Source of the DNA: Streptomyces sp. NBC_00457
GTDB taxonomy: Bacteria; Actinomycetota; Actinomycetes; Streptomycetales; Streptomycetaceae
Length of the DNA: 64,000 bases
Assembly (NCBI RefSeq): GCF_036014015.1
Contig: NZ_CP107905.1
Location: forward strand, 4,960,001 to 5,024,000
Reading direction: 5' to 3'
Shown: positions 17,607 through 26,926 of the stretch, piece by piece
Numbering within the stretch: position 1 is the first letter of the stretch
How the letters are laid out: the number at the start of each line of letters is the position of its first letter
The notes under the pieces: model-generated
What the model was told of the DNA's origin: nothing
The model's input: only the letters and a program-made list of their open reading frames with translations
Database searches by the model: none
Made by a program: the position numbers and the translations under genes

Positions 17607-20212
17607 CACACTCGGTGCCGATGGCCAAGAATCACCGATCCGATCGACCCTCGACGGACCCCGCCTCGCGCCTCGCTCCGAGCACGGTCCTGGACCGGCT
17701 CGCCGCGGGGCCGAGCCGGGCTTCGCGCATCACTCATACGGAGCACTTGCCCCCGCGTGAGGGTCGCCATGCCGTCTGGCCCGACCGGATCCGTGCCGAG
17801 GTCATCGCGGCCGTGCAGGCAGCGGGCATCGAGCATCCCTGGGCCCACCAGGCCCGTGCGGCCGAGCACGCCCTGGACGGCGACTCGGTGGTCGTCGCCA
17901 CCGGCACCGCGTCCGGCAAGTCCCTGGCCTATCTGGTCCCGGTCCTGTCGACCCTCCTGGACGGCTCCGAGGCGCCGAACGGCCGCGGCACCACCGCCCT
18001 CTACCTGGCCCCCACGAAGGCCCTTGCGGCGGATCAGCGCCGATCTGTGAAGGAACTTTCACAACCGCTGGGCAATTCGGTCCGGCCTGCGGTCTATGAC
18101 GGCGACACGCCGTTCGAGGAACGCGAGTGGATCCGCCAGTACGCCAACTACGTCCTCACCAACCCGGACATGCTGCATCGCGGCATACTCCCGTCCCACC
18201 CCCGCTGGTCCTCCTTCCTGAAGTCGCTGAAGTACGTCGTCATCGACGAGTGCCACACCTACCGCGGCGTCTTCGGCTCCCACGTCGCCCAGGTACTGCG
18301 CCGGCTCCGCCGGCTGTGCGCGCGGTACGGCGCCTCGCCCGTGTTCCTGCTGGCCTCCGCGACCGCCGCCGAGCCGTCGGTCGCCGCCCGCCGCCTCACC
18401 GGCCTCCCGGTGGTCGAGGTCGCCGACGACGCCTCCCCGCGCGGCGAACTGGTCTTCGCCCTGTGGGAGCCCCCGCTCACCGAGCTCCAGGGCGAGAAGG
18501 GCGCACCGGTCCGCCGTACCGCCACCGCCGAGACGGCCGACCTGCTGACCGACCTCGCCGTCCAGGGCGTGCGCACGGTCGCCTTCGTACGCTCCCGGCG
18601 CGGCGCCGAGCTGATTTCGGTGATCGCCCAGGAACGGCTCGCCGAGGTGGATCGCTCCCTCGCCCGGCGCGTGGCCGCCTACCGGGGCGGCTACCTCCCC
18701 GAGGAGCGCCGCGCCCTCGAACAGGCCCTCCACTCCGGCGAACTCCTCGGCCTCGCCGCGACCACCGCCCTCGAATTCGGCATCGACGTCTCTGGTCTGG
18801 ACGCGGTCCTCATCGCCGGCTACCCGGGCACGCGCGCGTCCCTGTGGCAGCAGGCGGGCCGGGCGGGCCGCTCCGGGCAGGGGGCCCTCGCCGTCCTGGT
18901 CGCCCGCGACGACCCCCTGGACACCTTCCTCGTCCACCACCCCGAGGCTCTGTTCGACCAGCCGGTCGAGTCGACCGTCCTCGACCCGGACAACCCGTAC
19001 GTCCTCGCCCCGCACCTGTGCGCGGCAGCGGCGGAACTGCCGCTGACCGACGACGACCTGGAGCTGTTCGGTCCCGAGACCGAGAGCCTGCTGCCGCAGC
19101 TGGAGGCCGCGAAGCTGCTGCGCCGCCGGACCAAGGCGTGGCACTGGACCCGCCGCGAACGGGCCGCCGACCTGACCGACCTCCGGGGAGGCGGCGGTCA
19201 GCCGGTGCAGATCGTCGAGTCCGGCACCGGACGGCTGCTCGGCACGGTGGACGCGGGCGCCGCCCACACGTCCGCGCACGAGGGCGCCGTCCACCTCCAC
19301 CAGGGCCGTACCTACCTGGTCCGCTCACTGGACCTGGACGACTCGGTCGCCCTGGTCGAGGAGGCCAACCCGCCGTACACGACGGTCGCCCGCGACACGA
19401 CGTCGATCTCCGTCCTGGAGACGGACGTCGAGATCCCCTGGGGCGAGGGCCGCCTCTGCTACGGCTCCGTCGAGGTCACCAACCAGGTCGTCTCCTTCCT
19501 GCGTCGACGTGTCATCACCGGTGAAGTGCTGGGCGAGACGAAACTCGACCTCCCTCCTCGTACGCTGCGCACGCGTGCCGTGTGGTGGACGGTCACCGAG
19601 GACCAGCTGGACGCCGCCCGGATCAACCCGGAGATCCTCGGCGGCGCCCTGCACGCCGCCGAGCACGCGTCGATCGGCATGCTGCCCCTCTTCGCGACCT
19701 GCGACCGCTGGGACATCGGCGGCGTCTCCGTCCCGCTGCACCCCGACACCCTCCTCCCGACGGTCTTCGTCTACGACGGCCACCCCGGCGGCGCCGGCTT
19801 CGCGGAACGCGCCTTCCACACCGCCCGCTCCTGGCTGACGGCCACCCGACAGGCCATCGCGTCCTGCGAGTGCGACGCCGGGTGCCCGTCCTGCATCCAG
19901 TCCCCCAAGTGCGGCAACGGGAACGATCCGCTGCACAAGAGGGGCGCGGTACGACTGCTCACGGTGTTGCTGCGGAGGGCTCCGGAGGAGAAGGCGGAGG
20001 AGGAGCCGGGGATGGAGCGGATCCCTGGTCCGGTCCAGGAGCCGGCGCAACGTGGGGTAGGGGAGCCGGTGCGCGGTCCGGTCCAGGAACCGACGCAGGG
20101 TCCGTTCGAGGAACCGGTCCCTGGCCCGATCCAGGACCCGAGGAACGGTCCGGCCCGGGAGCCGGTCCAGGATCCAGCGGCACCGTCTCCGCAGGTCCCG
20201 CCCGTGCCCTGA
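17567..20212 (+). CDS. DEAD/DEAH-box helicase, YprA/MrfA family
   Basis: About 880-residue superfamily 2 helicase. Walker A is ATGTASGKS, Walker B DECH in VIDECHTYRG, motif III SATAAEP, and motifs V-VI EFGIDVSGLD and QQAGRAGRSGQG. A C-terminal MZB/DUF1998 domain holds the Cys set CECDAGCPSCIQSPKCGNG. MrfA-type helicases act in DNA repair. The family is the helicase of the conserved helicase/Tad neighbourhood of Actinobacteria. The last 75 residues are a low-complexity Pro/Glu/Gly repeat. Start is uncertain: GTG 17567, ATG 17621, or a frameshifted start at 17541. The 3' end overlaps the convergent TadE-like gene by 254 bp. Confidence 0.92.
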   Translation: MHDALVPLSVTPVTHSVPMAKNHRSDRPSTDPASRLAPSTVLDRLAAGPSRASRITHTEHLPPREGRHAVWPDRIRAEVIAAVQAAGIEHPWAHQARAAEHALDGDSVVVATGTASGKSLAYLVPVLSTLLDGSEAPNGRGTTALYLAPTKALAADQRRSVKELSQPLGNSVRPAVYDGDTPFEEREWIRQYANYVLTNPDMLHRGILPSHPRWSSFLKSLKYVVIDECHTYRGVFGSHVAQVLRRLRRLCARYGASPVFLLASATAAEPSVAARRLTGLPVVEVADDASPRGELVFALWEPPLTELQGEKGAPVRRTATAETADLLTDLAVQGVRTVAFVRSRRGAELISVIAQERLAEVDRSLARRVAAYRGGYLPEERRALEQALHSGELLGLAATTALEFGIDVSGLDAVLIAGYPGTRASLWQQAGRAGRSGQGALAVLVARDDPLDTFLVHHPEALFDQPVESTVLDPDNPYVLAPHLCAAAAELPLTDDDLELFGPETESLLPQLEAAKLLRRRTKAWHWTRRERAADLTDLRGGGGQPVQIVESGTGRLLGTVDAGAAHTSAHEGAVHLHQGRTYLVRSLDLDDSVALVEEANPPYTTVARDTTSISVLETDVEIPWGEGRLCYGSVEVTNQVVSFLRRRVITGEVLGETKLDLPPRTLRTRAVWWTVTEDQLDAARINPEILGGALHAAEHASIGMLPLFATCDRWDIGGVSVPLHPDTLLPTVFVYDGHPGGAGFAERAFHTARSWLTATRQAIASCECDAGCPSCIQSPKCGNGNDPLHKRGAVRLLTVLLRRAPEEKAEEEPGMERIPGPVQEPAQRGVGEPVRGPVQEPTQGPFEEPVPGPIQDPRNGPAREPVQDPAAPSPQVPPVP

Positions 20213-20690
20213 CCTCCGCCGCGAACGGGCCCCGGCCCGATCTCGCCGTCACGTCCGAGATCTCGCCCACGACATCGCACCGCGCCAGCCGCGTGCCCTG
20301 AGCTCTCGCCACCCGGTCCGCCCGGGCGCAGGCCGCGGTGCCGCCCTCCGCCCAGTGATCGGCCGCCGCCAGCGCTGCGAGGTCCGCGGCGCCCGCCGCA
20401 CGATGCCGGGTCACGACGGCCTGCCCCAAGGCGAGGACGACACCGAACACCACACACAGCACGGCGATCGCACCGACGGTCCAGACGGTTGCGGACCCAC
20501 GGTCGGAATACCGGTCGGCGGAGCCACCGTCCGAACACCGGTCGGCGGAGCCACGATCCGAACACCGGTCGACAGAGCCACGATCCGAACACCGGTCGAC
20601 AGAGCCACGATCCGAACACCGGTCGACAGAGCCACGGTCAGAACACCGAAGGGCGACGAAGCCCCGGCGCAGACCGACACCGCCCACCAT
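19959..20690 (-). CDS. TadE-like secreted protein of the helicase/Tad neighbourhood
   Basis: 243 residues from ATG 20690. The N-terminus has five and a half copies of a nine-residue repeat (CSDRGSVDR type, residues about 15-66). A single membrane segment follows (ATVWTVGAIAVLCVVFGVVL), then RHRAAGAADLAALAAADHWA, the hallmark of this TadE-like pseudopilin family. The C-terminus is Pro/Gly-rich and is encoded antisense to the end of the helicase gene; the true C-terminus is therefore hard to judge. Last gene of the leftward Tad operon, 12 bp after tadE. Likely an envelope component of the Tad system. Confidence 0.75.
   Translation of the reverse strand: MVGGVGLRRGFVALRCSDRGSVDRCSDRGSVDRCSDRGSVDRCSDRGSADRCSDGGSADRYSDRGSATVWTVGAIAVLCVVFGVVLALGQAVVTRHRAAGAADLAALAAADHWAEGGTAACARADRVARAQGTRLARCDVVGEISDVTARSGRGPFAAEVRARAGPAETVPLDPGPAPGPDRSSGPGSGQGPVPRTDPASVPGPDRAPAPLPHVAPAPGPDQGSAPSPAPPPPSPPEPSAATP
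20494..20647. repeat. 27-bp coding tandem repeat (five copies plus a partial)
   Basis: Units at 20494, 20521, 20548, 20575 and 20602, with a partial unit from 20629. The last three full units are identical; the first two have diverged. Being 27 bp long, the repeat stays in frame and encodes the nine-residue repeat at the N-terminus of the TadE-like protein. Confidence 0.9.
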
Positions 20691-20701
20691 GCCCCGGGTC
20701 C

Positions 20702-21067
20702 TCAACTCCCCACCCCCACACTGTCCTCCGCCAACGCCACGGCCTCCTCCCGTACTTCGAAAGGCAACCCGTCCAGCGCCGGCGGCTTCGCCACGACCGC
20801 CACGCGAACCTGGTCCCCCTCCCGGCTGAGCGTGACCTTCGCGCCGCGAGGTGCCGCCTCGCGGGCCACTTCCACGACAGCGTCGGCCGGGTCCTGGCGG
20901 GCCGCCGCGCGGGCGCCCGCCCTGGCCGCGTCCACACACTCGATCTGCGCGACCACGGCGAGCAGCGCCCCCACCAACGCCATCGCGACGATCACCAGCA
21001 CCGGCAGCACCACGGCCGACTCCGCCGTGACGAATCCCCGGTCCTTCTCCCGCTCACATCCCCGCAT
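20702..21067 (-). CDS. TadE-family pseudopilin
   Basis: 121 residues beginning MRGCEREKDRGFVTAESAVVLPVLVIV: a basic leader, a Gly-Phe prepilin-type cleavage point, Glu at the +5-like position, and a hydrophobic helix. This is the class III signal arrangement of TadE pseudopilins. The rest is a small extracytoplasmic domain with EVAREAAPRGAKV. It overlaps the Flp-like gene by 14 bp, so the two are coupled. Confidence 0.85.
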   Translation of the reverse strand: MRGCEREKDRGFVTAESAVVLPVLVIVAMALVGALLAVVAQIECVDAARAGARAAARQDPADAVVEVAREAAPRGAKVTLSREGDQVRVAVVAKPPALDGLPFEVREEAVALAEDSVGVGS

Positions 21068-21263
21068 CGAGCGCCCGTTTCACGATGGCCTGCAGCTCGG
21101 CGTCGACCTGCCCGCTCGTGACCACCTTGTAGAGGACCACCGCGAACGCCACCGCCGCGACGATCCCCATCGCGTACTCGGAGGTGACCATCCCCGCGTC
21201 CCTCCGCGCCGCCCGCGCCCCGCACATCAGGGCACGCAGCCGCGCCCATACCGCCTTGTACAT
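21054..21263 (-). CDS. Flp-like pilin, DUF4244
   Basis: 69-residue protein from ATG 21263. A 24-residue basic leader ends in DAG, followed by MVTSEYAMGIVAAVAFAVVLY, a class III pilin signal and helix that form the core of the Flp fibre. Probably the major structural subunit of this Tad apparatus. It lies between the membrane protein TadC and TadE. Confidence 0.85.
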   Translation of the reverse strand: MYKAVWARLRALMCGARAARRDAGMVTSEYAMGIVAAVAFAVVLYKVVTSGQVDAELQAIVKRALDAGM

Positions 21264-21351
21264 CTCAACCCCCGTAAGGTTCGGTTCTGTTGCTCTTCGG
21301 TTCTGTTGCTCACTCGCTGTCGGTCGTACGTCCTTCACACGCGCCGTACCG

Positions 21352-22128
21352 TCATCCACCACCCCCTCCCAGCACCCCACCCGCGAGCCCGATCACCACG
21401 GGCAGCACACCGACCGCGATGAAGGCGGGCAGGAAGCACAGCCCCACCGGAACGGTGACCATGACGGCCGCCCGTCTGGCCCGCGCGGTCGCGCTTCGGG
21501 CCCAGTCGGCGCGGGCCTGCGCCGCGAGGTGGGCGACGGGTCCGGCCGCCGGGATCCCGGCGACGTCGGCCCGCTCCAGCAGCCGCGCCAACGCCCCGGC
21601 CCCCGGCAACGACGCCAGCCTCCGCCAGGCCTCACCGCCGAGCCGTACCTCCGCCGCACCCCGCGCCAGCGCTTCCCCCACGGGACCTCCCAAGGCCTCG
21701 CCCACGGCCTGCGCCGCGATCACCGGACCGGCACCGGCGGCGATGCAGGCCGCCAGCAGATCGGCCGCGAGCGGGAGTTGACGCGCCGCCTCACCGACGT
21801 CGATCTCCTCGCCCCGCCCAGCGCCCACTTGCCGGCGACGCCACCGCCACAGCCCGACCGCACACACAAGCCCCACAACGACCCCGGCCACCCCGCCGAC
21901 GACAGCCCACCCAGCGCCCAGAACTCCCGCCACCGGAGCCCACCGCCGCACGGCGCCCCGCACATCGACGTGCACCCCCGCGGAAGCCACCTCCAGCCCC
22001 AGCAACTCGGCGACCCGCCGCCGCACCCTCCGCTCACGCCGTACCGCCCCGACCCACCGCACCACCCACCCGAGCACCAGCACGGCCCCCAGAACCGCCC
22101 CCACCCTGTGGAAAACCTCCGCACTCAC
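21352..22128 (-). CDS. Type II secretion F-domain protein, TadC-like
   Basis: 258-residue inner-membrane platform protein. It begins with a GTG and a membrane helix, has a central T2SSF domain with REEIDV-type acidic start and PLAADLLAACIAAGAGPVIAAQ, and ends with two hydrophobic segments (FLPAFIAVGVLPVVIGLAGG). With TadB it would form the platform on which the ATPase TadA acts. Separated from TadB by 127 bp without features. Confidence 0.85.
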   Translation of the reverse strand: MSAEVFHRVGAVLGAVLVLGWVVRWVGAVRRERRVRRRVAELLGLEVASAGVHVDVRGAVRRWAPVAGVLGAGWAVVGGVAGVVVGLVCAVGLWRWRRRQVGAGRGEEIDVGEAARQLPLAADLLAACIAAGAGPVIAAQAVGEALGGPVGEALARGAAEVRLGGEAWRRLASLPGAGALARLLERADVAGIPAAGPVAHLAAQARADWARSATARARRAAVMVTVPVGLCFLPAFIAVGVLPVVIGLAGGVLGGGGG

Positions 22129-22255
22129 TCCGCCTCCTTTTCTCGATCCCGACCGATATCGACTGATCTCGCCTTACGCCGACCGATCTCGTCTGGTCCC
22201 CCAGCTGATTCCGACCGAGTTCACCCCGGGCATCAACTGCATCCGCCGTCACCGC

Positions 22256-23116
22256 TCACACCACCTCCGCCCCTCGCACAATCCGAGCAACCCACCACAC
22301 CCCCACCACCTCCAGCAGCCCCCCGACCACCAGGCACCCGAACCCCGCCCCGGTATGCAGCAGGACATGCAGCGGGTCCGCACCGAGAGCCGTCCCGAGG
22401 GTGAGCCCGAAGGCCGGAAGCGCGGCGAGCATCACCGCCGTGGAACGGGCGCCGGCCAACTGCGCTCGCAGATCCGCCCGTTGGTCCCGCTCCGCACGCA
22501 ACGCCGCCTCGAGCCGGTCGAGCCCCGCCGCAAGCCCCGCCCCCTGGTCCACGGCCACCCGCCAGCAGGCCGCGAGCCCAAGCAGCCCCTCGGCCCCCGG
22601 CTGTCGCGCCGCGCCCGCCAGCGCGCCCGGAACGTCCCCGCCGAACCTCGCCGCAGCCAGCACCGCCGCCTGCGCGCCCCCGAGCCCGCCGGAGTCGCGT
22701 GCCGCACACAGGAGTGCTTCACCCGGCTGGCGCCCGGCCCGCACCTCCCCGGCGAGTGCTGCGCACAACGCGATCACCCCGTCCGCGCGCCACTCCCGCG
22801 CCCGCCGCGCCTCCGCGGCCAGCCGCAGCCGCCGCAGCAAGGGCACTCCGGCCGCCCCCGCGACGAGCGGCAGCACCGACGCACCCAGCACCGCCAGCAC
22901 CAGCCCGGCGGCCGGCGCCCACCACTCGACCCGCAGCCGACCGCGGAGCCGCCGCACCCGACCGACCGCATCCCGCCACGCGGGCGAACCGGTCCCCACC
23001 ACCCCGCCGCCCGCGAGCAGCAACTCCGCCCGCCGCGCCCCGGAATGCCAGCCACCCATCAGCCAGACCAGAGCCCCGGCACACGCCACAGCAGCCCCCG
23101 CCGACAGCTCACCCAT
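22256..23116 (-). CDS. Type II secretion F-domain protein, TadB-like
   Basis: 286 residues from ATG 23116 (MGELSAGAAV). A first membrane segment is followed by an Arg-rich cytoplasmic stretch, two central helices, a T2SSF domain (ADGVIALCAALAGEVRAGRQPGEAL), and two C-terminal helices. The start overlaps the TadA stop by 8 bp. The open frame continues upstream but only through TadA in another frame. Platform component of the Tad secretion machine. Confidence 0.85.
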   Translation of the reverse strand: MGELSAGAAVACAGALVWLMGGWHSGARRAELLLAGGGVVGTGSPAWRDAVGRVRRLRGRLRVEWWAPAAGLVLAVLGASVLPLVAGAAGVPLLRRLRLAAEARRAREWRADGVIALCAALAGEVRAGRQPGEALLCAARDSGGLGGAQAAVLAAARFGGDVPGALAGAARQPGAEGLLGLAACWRVAVDQGAGLAAGLDRLEAALRAERDQRADLRAQLAGARSTAVMLAALPAFGLTLGTALGADPLHVLLHTGAGFGCLVVGGLLEVVGVWWVARIVRGAEVV

Positions 23117-24308
23117 CCCGACCACTCCTCCGCTCCCCGGCACCGCACTCGTCCGCCGAATCCCCCAGCAACTCCCGCAGCCGCCCCCACCCCCGCTCCC
23201 GCACAAAGGCCTCCTCGCCCCACCGCAGTGCCGGCACCGTCCGCACCAGCCCTGACGGGTCCCGCTCCAGCACATGGACCTCGGCGATCCGCCGCCGCCC
23301 GGCCCGGTCACGCACGAGATGCAGTACGACCGCCAAGGCGGCCGCCAACTGGCTGTGCAGGGCGGCCCGGTCGAGCCCGGCCGCCGTGCCGAGCGCTTCC
23401 AGCCGGGCAGGCACGTCCGAGGCCGCGTTGGCGTGGACGGTCCCGCAGCCGCCCTCATGCCCCGTGTTCAACGCGGCCAGCAGATCGACCACTTCACGCC
23501 CCCGCACCTCCCCCACGACGAGCCGATCGGGTCGCATCCGCAAGGCCTGCCGTACGAGGTCCTCGAGGGTGACCAGACCCGCGCCCTCCTGATTCGCGGG
23601 CCGTGTCTCCAGCCGTACTACGTGCGGATGGTCGGGCCGCAGCTCCGCCGAGTCCTCGGCGAGCACGATCCGCTCGCCGGAGCCGACGAGCCCCAGCAGC
23701 GCGCTCAGCAGCGTCGTCTTGCCACTGCCGGTCCCGCCGCTGATCAGGAAGGACAGCCGGGCCTCCAGCAACGCCCGCAGTACCCGGTCCCCGCCGGGCG
23801 GCACCGTGCCCGCCGTCACCAGCTCGTCGAGCGTGAAGGCCCGGGGCCGTACGACTCGAAGGGCCAGGCACGCACAGCCCACGGCGACCGGAGGCAGCAC
23901 CGCATGCAGCCGTGTCCCGTCGGGCAGCCTGGCGTCCACCCACGGCCGGGCGTCGTCCAGCCGCCGTCCGGCCACCGCGGCCAGACGCTGCGCAAGACGT
24001 CGTACGGCCGACGCGTCCGTGAAGGAAATCGTCGTCAGCTCCAGTCCGCCGCCCCGGTCGACCCAGACCCGGTCCGGGGCGGACACCAGGACGTCGGTCA
24101 CCGACGGGTCGGCGAGCAGCGGTTCCAGCGGGCCGCTGCCGACCAGCTCGGACCGCAACTGCCGGGCCGCGCCGAGAACTTCGGCGTCCCCCAGCACCCG
24201 CCCCTGCTCCCGCAGGGCCTGTGCCACGCGCGCGGGTGTCGGCTCGGCACCGCTTTCGGCCAGCCACTGCCGTACGCCGTCCAGCAGTGGCCCGGAGAAG
24301 GTGTTCAT
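23109..24308 (-). CDS. TadA/CpaF-type secretion ATPase
   Basis: 399-residue traffic ATPase that powers Flp pilus assembly. The N-terminal domain is followed by Walker A SGGTGSGKTTLL, the Asp box LAEDSAEL, the Walker B region RPDRLVVGEVRGREV and the His box HEGGCGTVHAN. ATG 24308 overlaps the stop of the CpaE-like gene by 4 bp. This matches the actinobacterial helicase/secretion-neighbourhood ATPase. Confidence 0.93.
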   Translation of the reverse strand: MNTFSGPLLDGVRQWLAESGAEPTPARVAQALREQGRVLGDAEVLGAARQLRSELVGSGPLEPLLADPSVTDVLVSAPDRVWVDRGGGLELTTISFTDASAVRRLAQRLAAVAGRRLDDARPWVDARLPDGTRLHAVLPPVAVGCACLALRVVRPRAFTLDELVTAGTVPPGGDRVLRALLEARLSFLISGGTGSGKTTLLSALLGLVGSGERIVLAEDSAELRPDHPHVVRLETRPANQEGAGLVTLEDLVRQALRMRPDRLVVGEVRGREVVDLLAALNTGHEGGCGTVHANAASDVPARLEALGTAAGLDRAALHSQLAAALAVVLHLVRDRAGRRRIAEVHVLERDPSGLVRTVPALRWGEEAFVRERGWGRLRELLGDSADECGAGERRSGRDG

Positions 24309-25417
24309 GCGGCGTTCGCCTCCATCAGCGCCCGCTCCCAGAACCCCTTGCAGAACCGCGCCAGCGGTCCGCGTCCGGAGGCCCCGGGCGGCGACTTGCT
24401 CTCGTGCGGACGCAGCAGCCCGGATTCCACGGGGACTTCGCCGGCCAGCGGCAGTCCGAGCAGCCGGGCCACCTCGCGGTCGTCGAGGCCGGGCGCGTAC
24501 GGTCCGCGCACCGCCACCCGCAGGTCGCGCAGGACCATGCCGACGGCGGAGGCCACCCGCCCGGCGGCGGCGACCGCGCGCAGTTCGGCGGGCACCACGA
24601 GCAGCCCGACATCGAGCTGCGCGAGTACCTCGGCGACGCCGTCGTCGATACGGCGGGGCAGATCGACCACGACCGTGCCGCCCCGGCGTCGGGCGGCGGC
24701 GAGCACCGCGCGTACGGCCTGCGGCGGGACGGCGATACGGTCGCCGCGATCCCAGCTGAGCACCCGCAGCGAGTGCAGCCGCGGCAGCGACTCCTCCAGG
24801 GCGCCCCCGCCGACCCGCCCGCGCGAGGCGGCGAAGGCGGGCCAGCGCAGGCCCTCGGCGGTCTCGCCACCGAGGAGGACGTCGAGTCCGCCGCCCAGCG
24901 GATCGGCGTCGACGAGGAGGGTGCGCAACCCCTCCCGCGCTGAGGTGACGGCGAGAGCGCACGCGAGCGTGGACGCGCCGGCCCCGCCACGGCCGCCGAT
25001 GACGCCCACGGTGAGCGCGGGACGCCCCACGCCCTCCGCCACGTCGGCGATGCGGTCCACCAGCCACTGCTCGCCGTCGGGCAGCATCAGCACATGGTCG
25101 GCGCCGATCTCGACGGCCCGTTTCCAGACGCCGGGGTCGTCCTGGTCCCGGCCGACGAGCACGATGCCCCTTCTGCGCGCGGCCCCGCGCACCCGCCGCA
25201 CCGCGTCGTCCCCGACGAGGATCAGCGGCGCCGCCTCCCAGCGGCCTCTGGGCTCGGGCACCCCGTGGTGCACCTCGGGTGTGGCACCGGCCGCCGCGCA
25301 CAGGCGCAGCAGGTCGTCGAGCAGATCGGCGTCTTCCGTGACGATCAGCGGTCCGCCCTGTCGCCCTCCGGCGGTGGGCTGCGGATCGTGAGTGACGGCT
25401 GCGGCCACGATGTCCAT
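24305..25417 (-). CDS. CpaE/Ssd-like ParA-family protein of the Tad operon
   Basis: 370 residues; first gene of the Tad operon. The N-terminus is a receiver-like domain and the C-terminus a MinD/ParA fold with GVIGGRGGAGASTLACALA and the switch VVVDLPRR. Both Lys residues of a deviant Walker A are absent (Arg and Ala instead), as I recall for the mycobacterial homologue Rv3660c (Ssd). CpaE proteins localise Tad machines to the pole. ATG 25417 follows GGAAGGGGG. Confidence 0.85.
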   Translation of the reverse strand: MDIVAAAVTHDPQPTAGGRQGGPLIVTEDADLLDDLLRLCAAAGATPEVHHGVPEPRGRWEAAPLILVGDDAVRRVRGAARRRGIVLVGRDQDDPGVWKRAVEIGADHVLMLPDGEQWLVDRIADVAEGVGRPALTVGVIGGRGGAGASTLACALAVTSAREGLRTLLVDADPLGGGLDVLLGGETAEGLRWPAFAASRGRVGGGALEESLPRLHSLRVLSWDRGDRIAVPPQAVRAVLAAARRRGGTVVVDLPRRIDDGVAEVLAQLDVGLLVVPAELRAVAAAGRVASAVGMVLRDLRVAVRGPYAPGLDDREVARLLGLPLAGEVPVESGLLRPHESKSPPGASGRGPLARFCKGFWERALMEANAA

Positions 25418-26016
25418 CCCCCTTCCCGCGGGCCCACACAGGACCCGCGACACACCTCTCGCGCAGCCCCTGAGGCCCCGCGATTCCCAAACGTGTGAAG
25501 AACCGGCATCCGGCCTCCATATGGACGGCCGATAGGAACCGGCCAAACACGCCCGACAAACCGGAACCGGCCATGAAGTCGGCCCGGTCGGGGCGCGCTG
25601 GAATCACGGTGCAGCGAACCGGGAAATCGTGTGGATCTTGGTCGATAACTGTGGACAACTCGACGGTTGTGAATATCGCCGTCACCCATACCGGTGACCC
25701 CTGTACTGCTCGCTGTGCGACTTCCACAGAGCAGTCCCACGACTACACGCAGTCACAGATCATGAGCATGCCAATGGCCCGGGGGCGACTGCCTCGCGAT
25801 GGCCCTACGGCCGTGAACAGAGGGAGGAAAACGCATCCGGACATGCGACGACCCCCGCCGGGGGGGAGAGCGGGGGTCGTCTCCACGGCCGACTCGGGGG
25901 GGGGAGGAGCCGGACCGGGTTAGCACGGTCGCGAACGATCCGTGACTTCCATGGTGTACCCGAGAGCCCTCTCAGGCAAACCCACGCGCCCACCTTACGC
26001 CGAATGGGCTCCCCCT
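25418..26016. promoter_or_regulatory. Divergent control region between the Tad operon and the HAD gene
   Basis: About 600 bp without a convincing gene. It includes moderately A/T-rich DNA around 25600-25690 and a strong hairpin (25847-25858 with 25870-25881, 12-bp perfect stem, 11-base loop) on the HAD-gene side. The hairpin could be an attenuator or the end of a short RNA. Promoters for both directions should lie here. Confidence 0.45.
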
Positions 26017-26850
26017 ATGCTCAGGGTTGTGGAAAACCACTCCTTGCCCCGCACAGCGGCCTTCTTTGACCTGGACAAGACGGTCATTGCGAAGTCGAGC
26101 ACGCTCACCTTCAGCAAGTCGTTCTACCAAGGCGGGCTGATCAACCGCAGGGCCGCCTTGCGCACCGCATATGCCCAGTTCGTCTTCCTCGCGGGCGGCG
26201 CCGACCACGACCAGATGGAGCGGATGCGGAAGTACCTGTCCGCGATGTGCCGCGGCTGGAACGTCCAGCAGGTGAAGGAGATCGTGGCCGAGACCCTTCA
26301 CGACCTGATCGACCCGATCATCTACGACGAGGCCGCCTCCCTCATCGAGGAGCACCACACCGCAGGACGGGACGTCGTGATCGTGTCCACGTCGGGTGCC
26401 GAGGTGGTCGAGCCCATCGGCGAACTGCTCGGCGCGGACCGGGTGGTCGCCACCCGCATGGTCGTGGGCGACGACGGCTGCTTCACCGGGGAGGTGGAGT
26501 ACTACGCCTACGGGCCGACGAAGGCCGAAGCGGTCAGGGAGCTGGCCGAATCCGAGGGGTACGACCTCGCGCGCTGCTTCGCCTACAGCGACTCGGCGAC
26601 CGATCTGCCCATGCTTCAGGAGGTCGGCCACCCCCATGCCGTGAACCCGGACCGCACGCTGCGCCGTGAAGCACTCGCGCGCGGGTGGCCGATCCTGGAT
26701 TTCCACCGCCCGGTACGGCTCAAGCAGCGGATGCCCACCCTCTCCGTACCGTCGCGTCCGGCGCTGGTCGCGGCAGCCGCCATAGGGGCCGCGGCGGCCA
26801 CCGCGGGCCTCGTCTGGTACGCCAGCCGGCGTCGGGCCACAGCTGCCTGA
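26017..26850 (+). CDS. HAD-IB family phosphatase with a C-terminal membrane anchor
   Basis: 277 residues from ATG 26017. The nucleophile motif is FFDLDKTVI, the second motif VIVSTSGAEVV, and the acidic motif AYSDSATDLPML, the pattern of the SerB-like HAD-IB hydrolases. A hydrophobic C-terminal helix (AAAAIGAAAATAGLVWY) ends in a basic tail, suggesting a membrane-tethered phosphatase. Orthologues stand between the Tad cluster and the Ms1 RNA in Streptomyces and Mycobacterium. Substrate unknown. An upstream in-frame ATG at 25942 is possible but lacks support. Confidence 0.85.
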   Translation: MLRVVENHSLPRTAAFFDLDKTVIAKSSTLTFSKSFYQGGLINRRAALRTAYAQFVFLAGGADHDQMERMRKYLSAMCRGWNVQQVKEIVAETLHDLIDPIIYDEAASLIEEHHTAGRDVVIVSTSGAEVVEPIGELLGADRVVATRMVVGDDGCFTGEVEYYAYGPTKAEAVRELAESEGYDLARCFAYSDSATDLPMLQEVGHPHAVNPDRTLRREALARGWPILDFHRPVRLKQRMPTLSVPSRPALVAAAAIGAAAATAGLVWYASRRRATAA

Positions 26851-26926
26851 CCTGCTCCGTCGCCGCCACGCGCGCGTGCTCGACATATCGGCGACCGTTT
26901 AGTACGCCTTTGAACATAAAAGTAAA

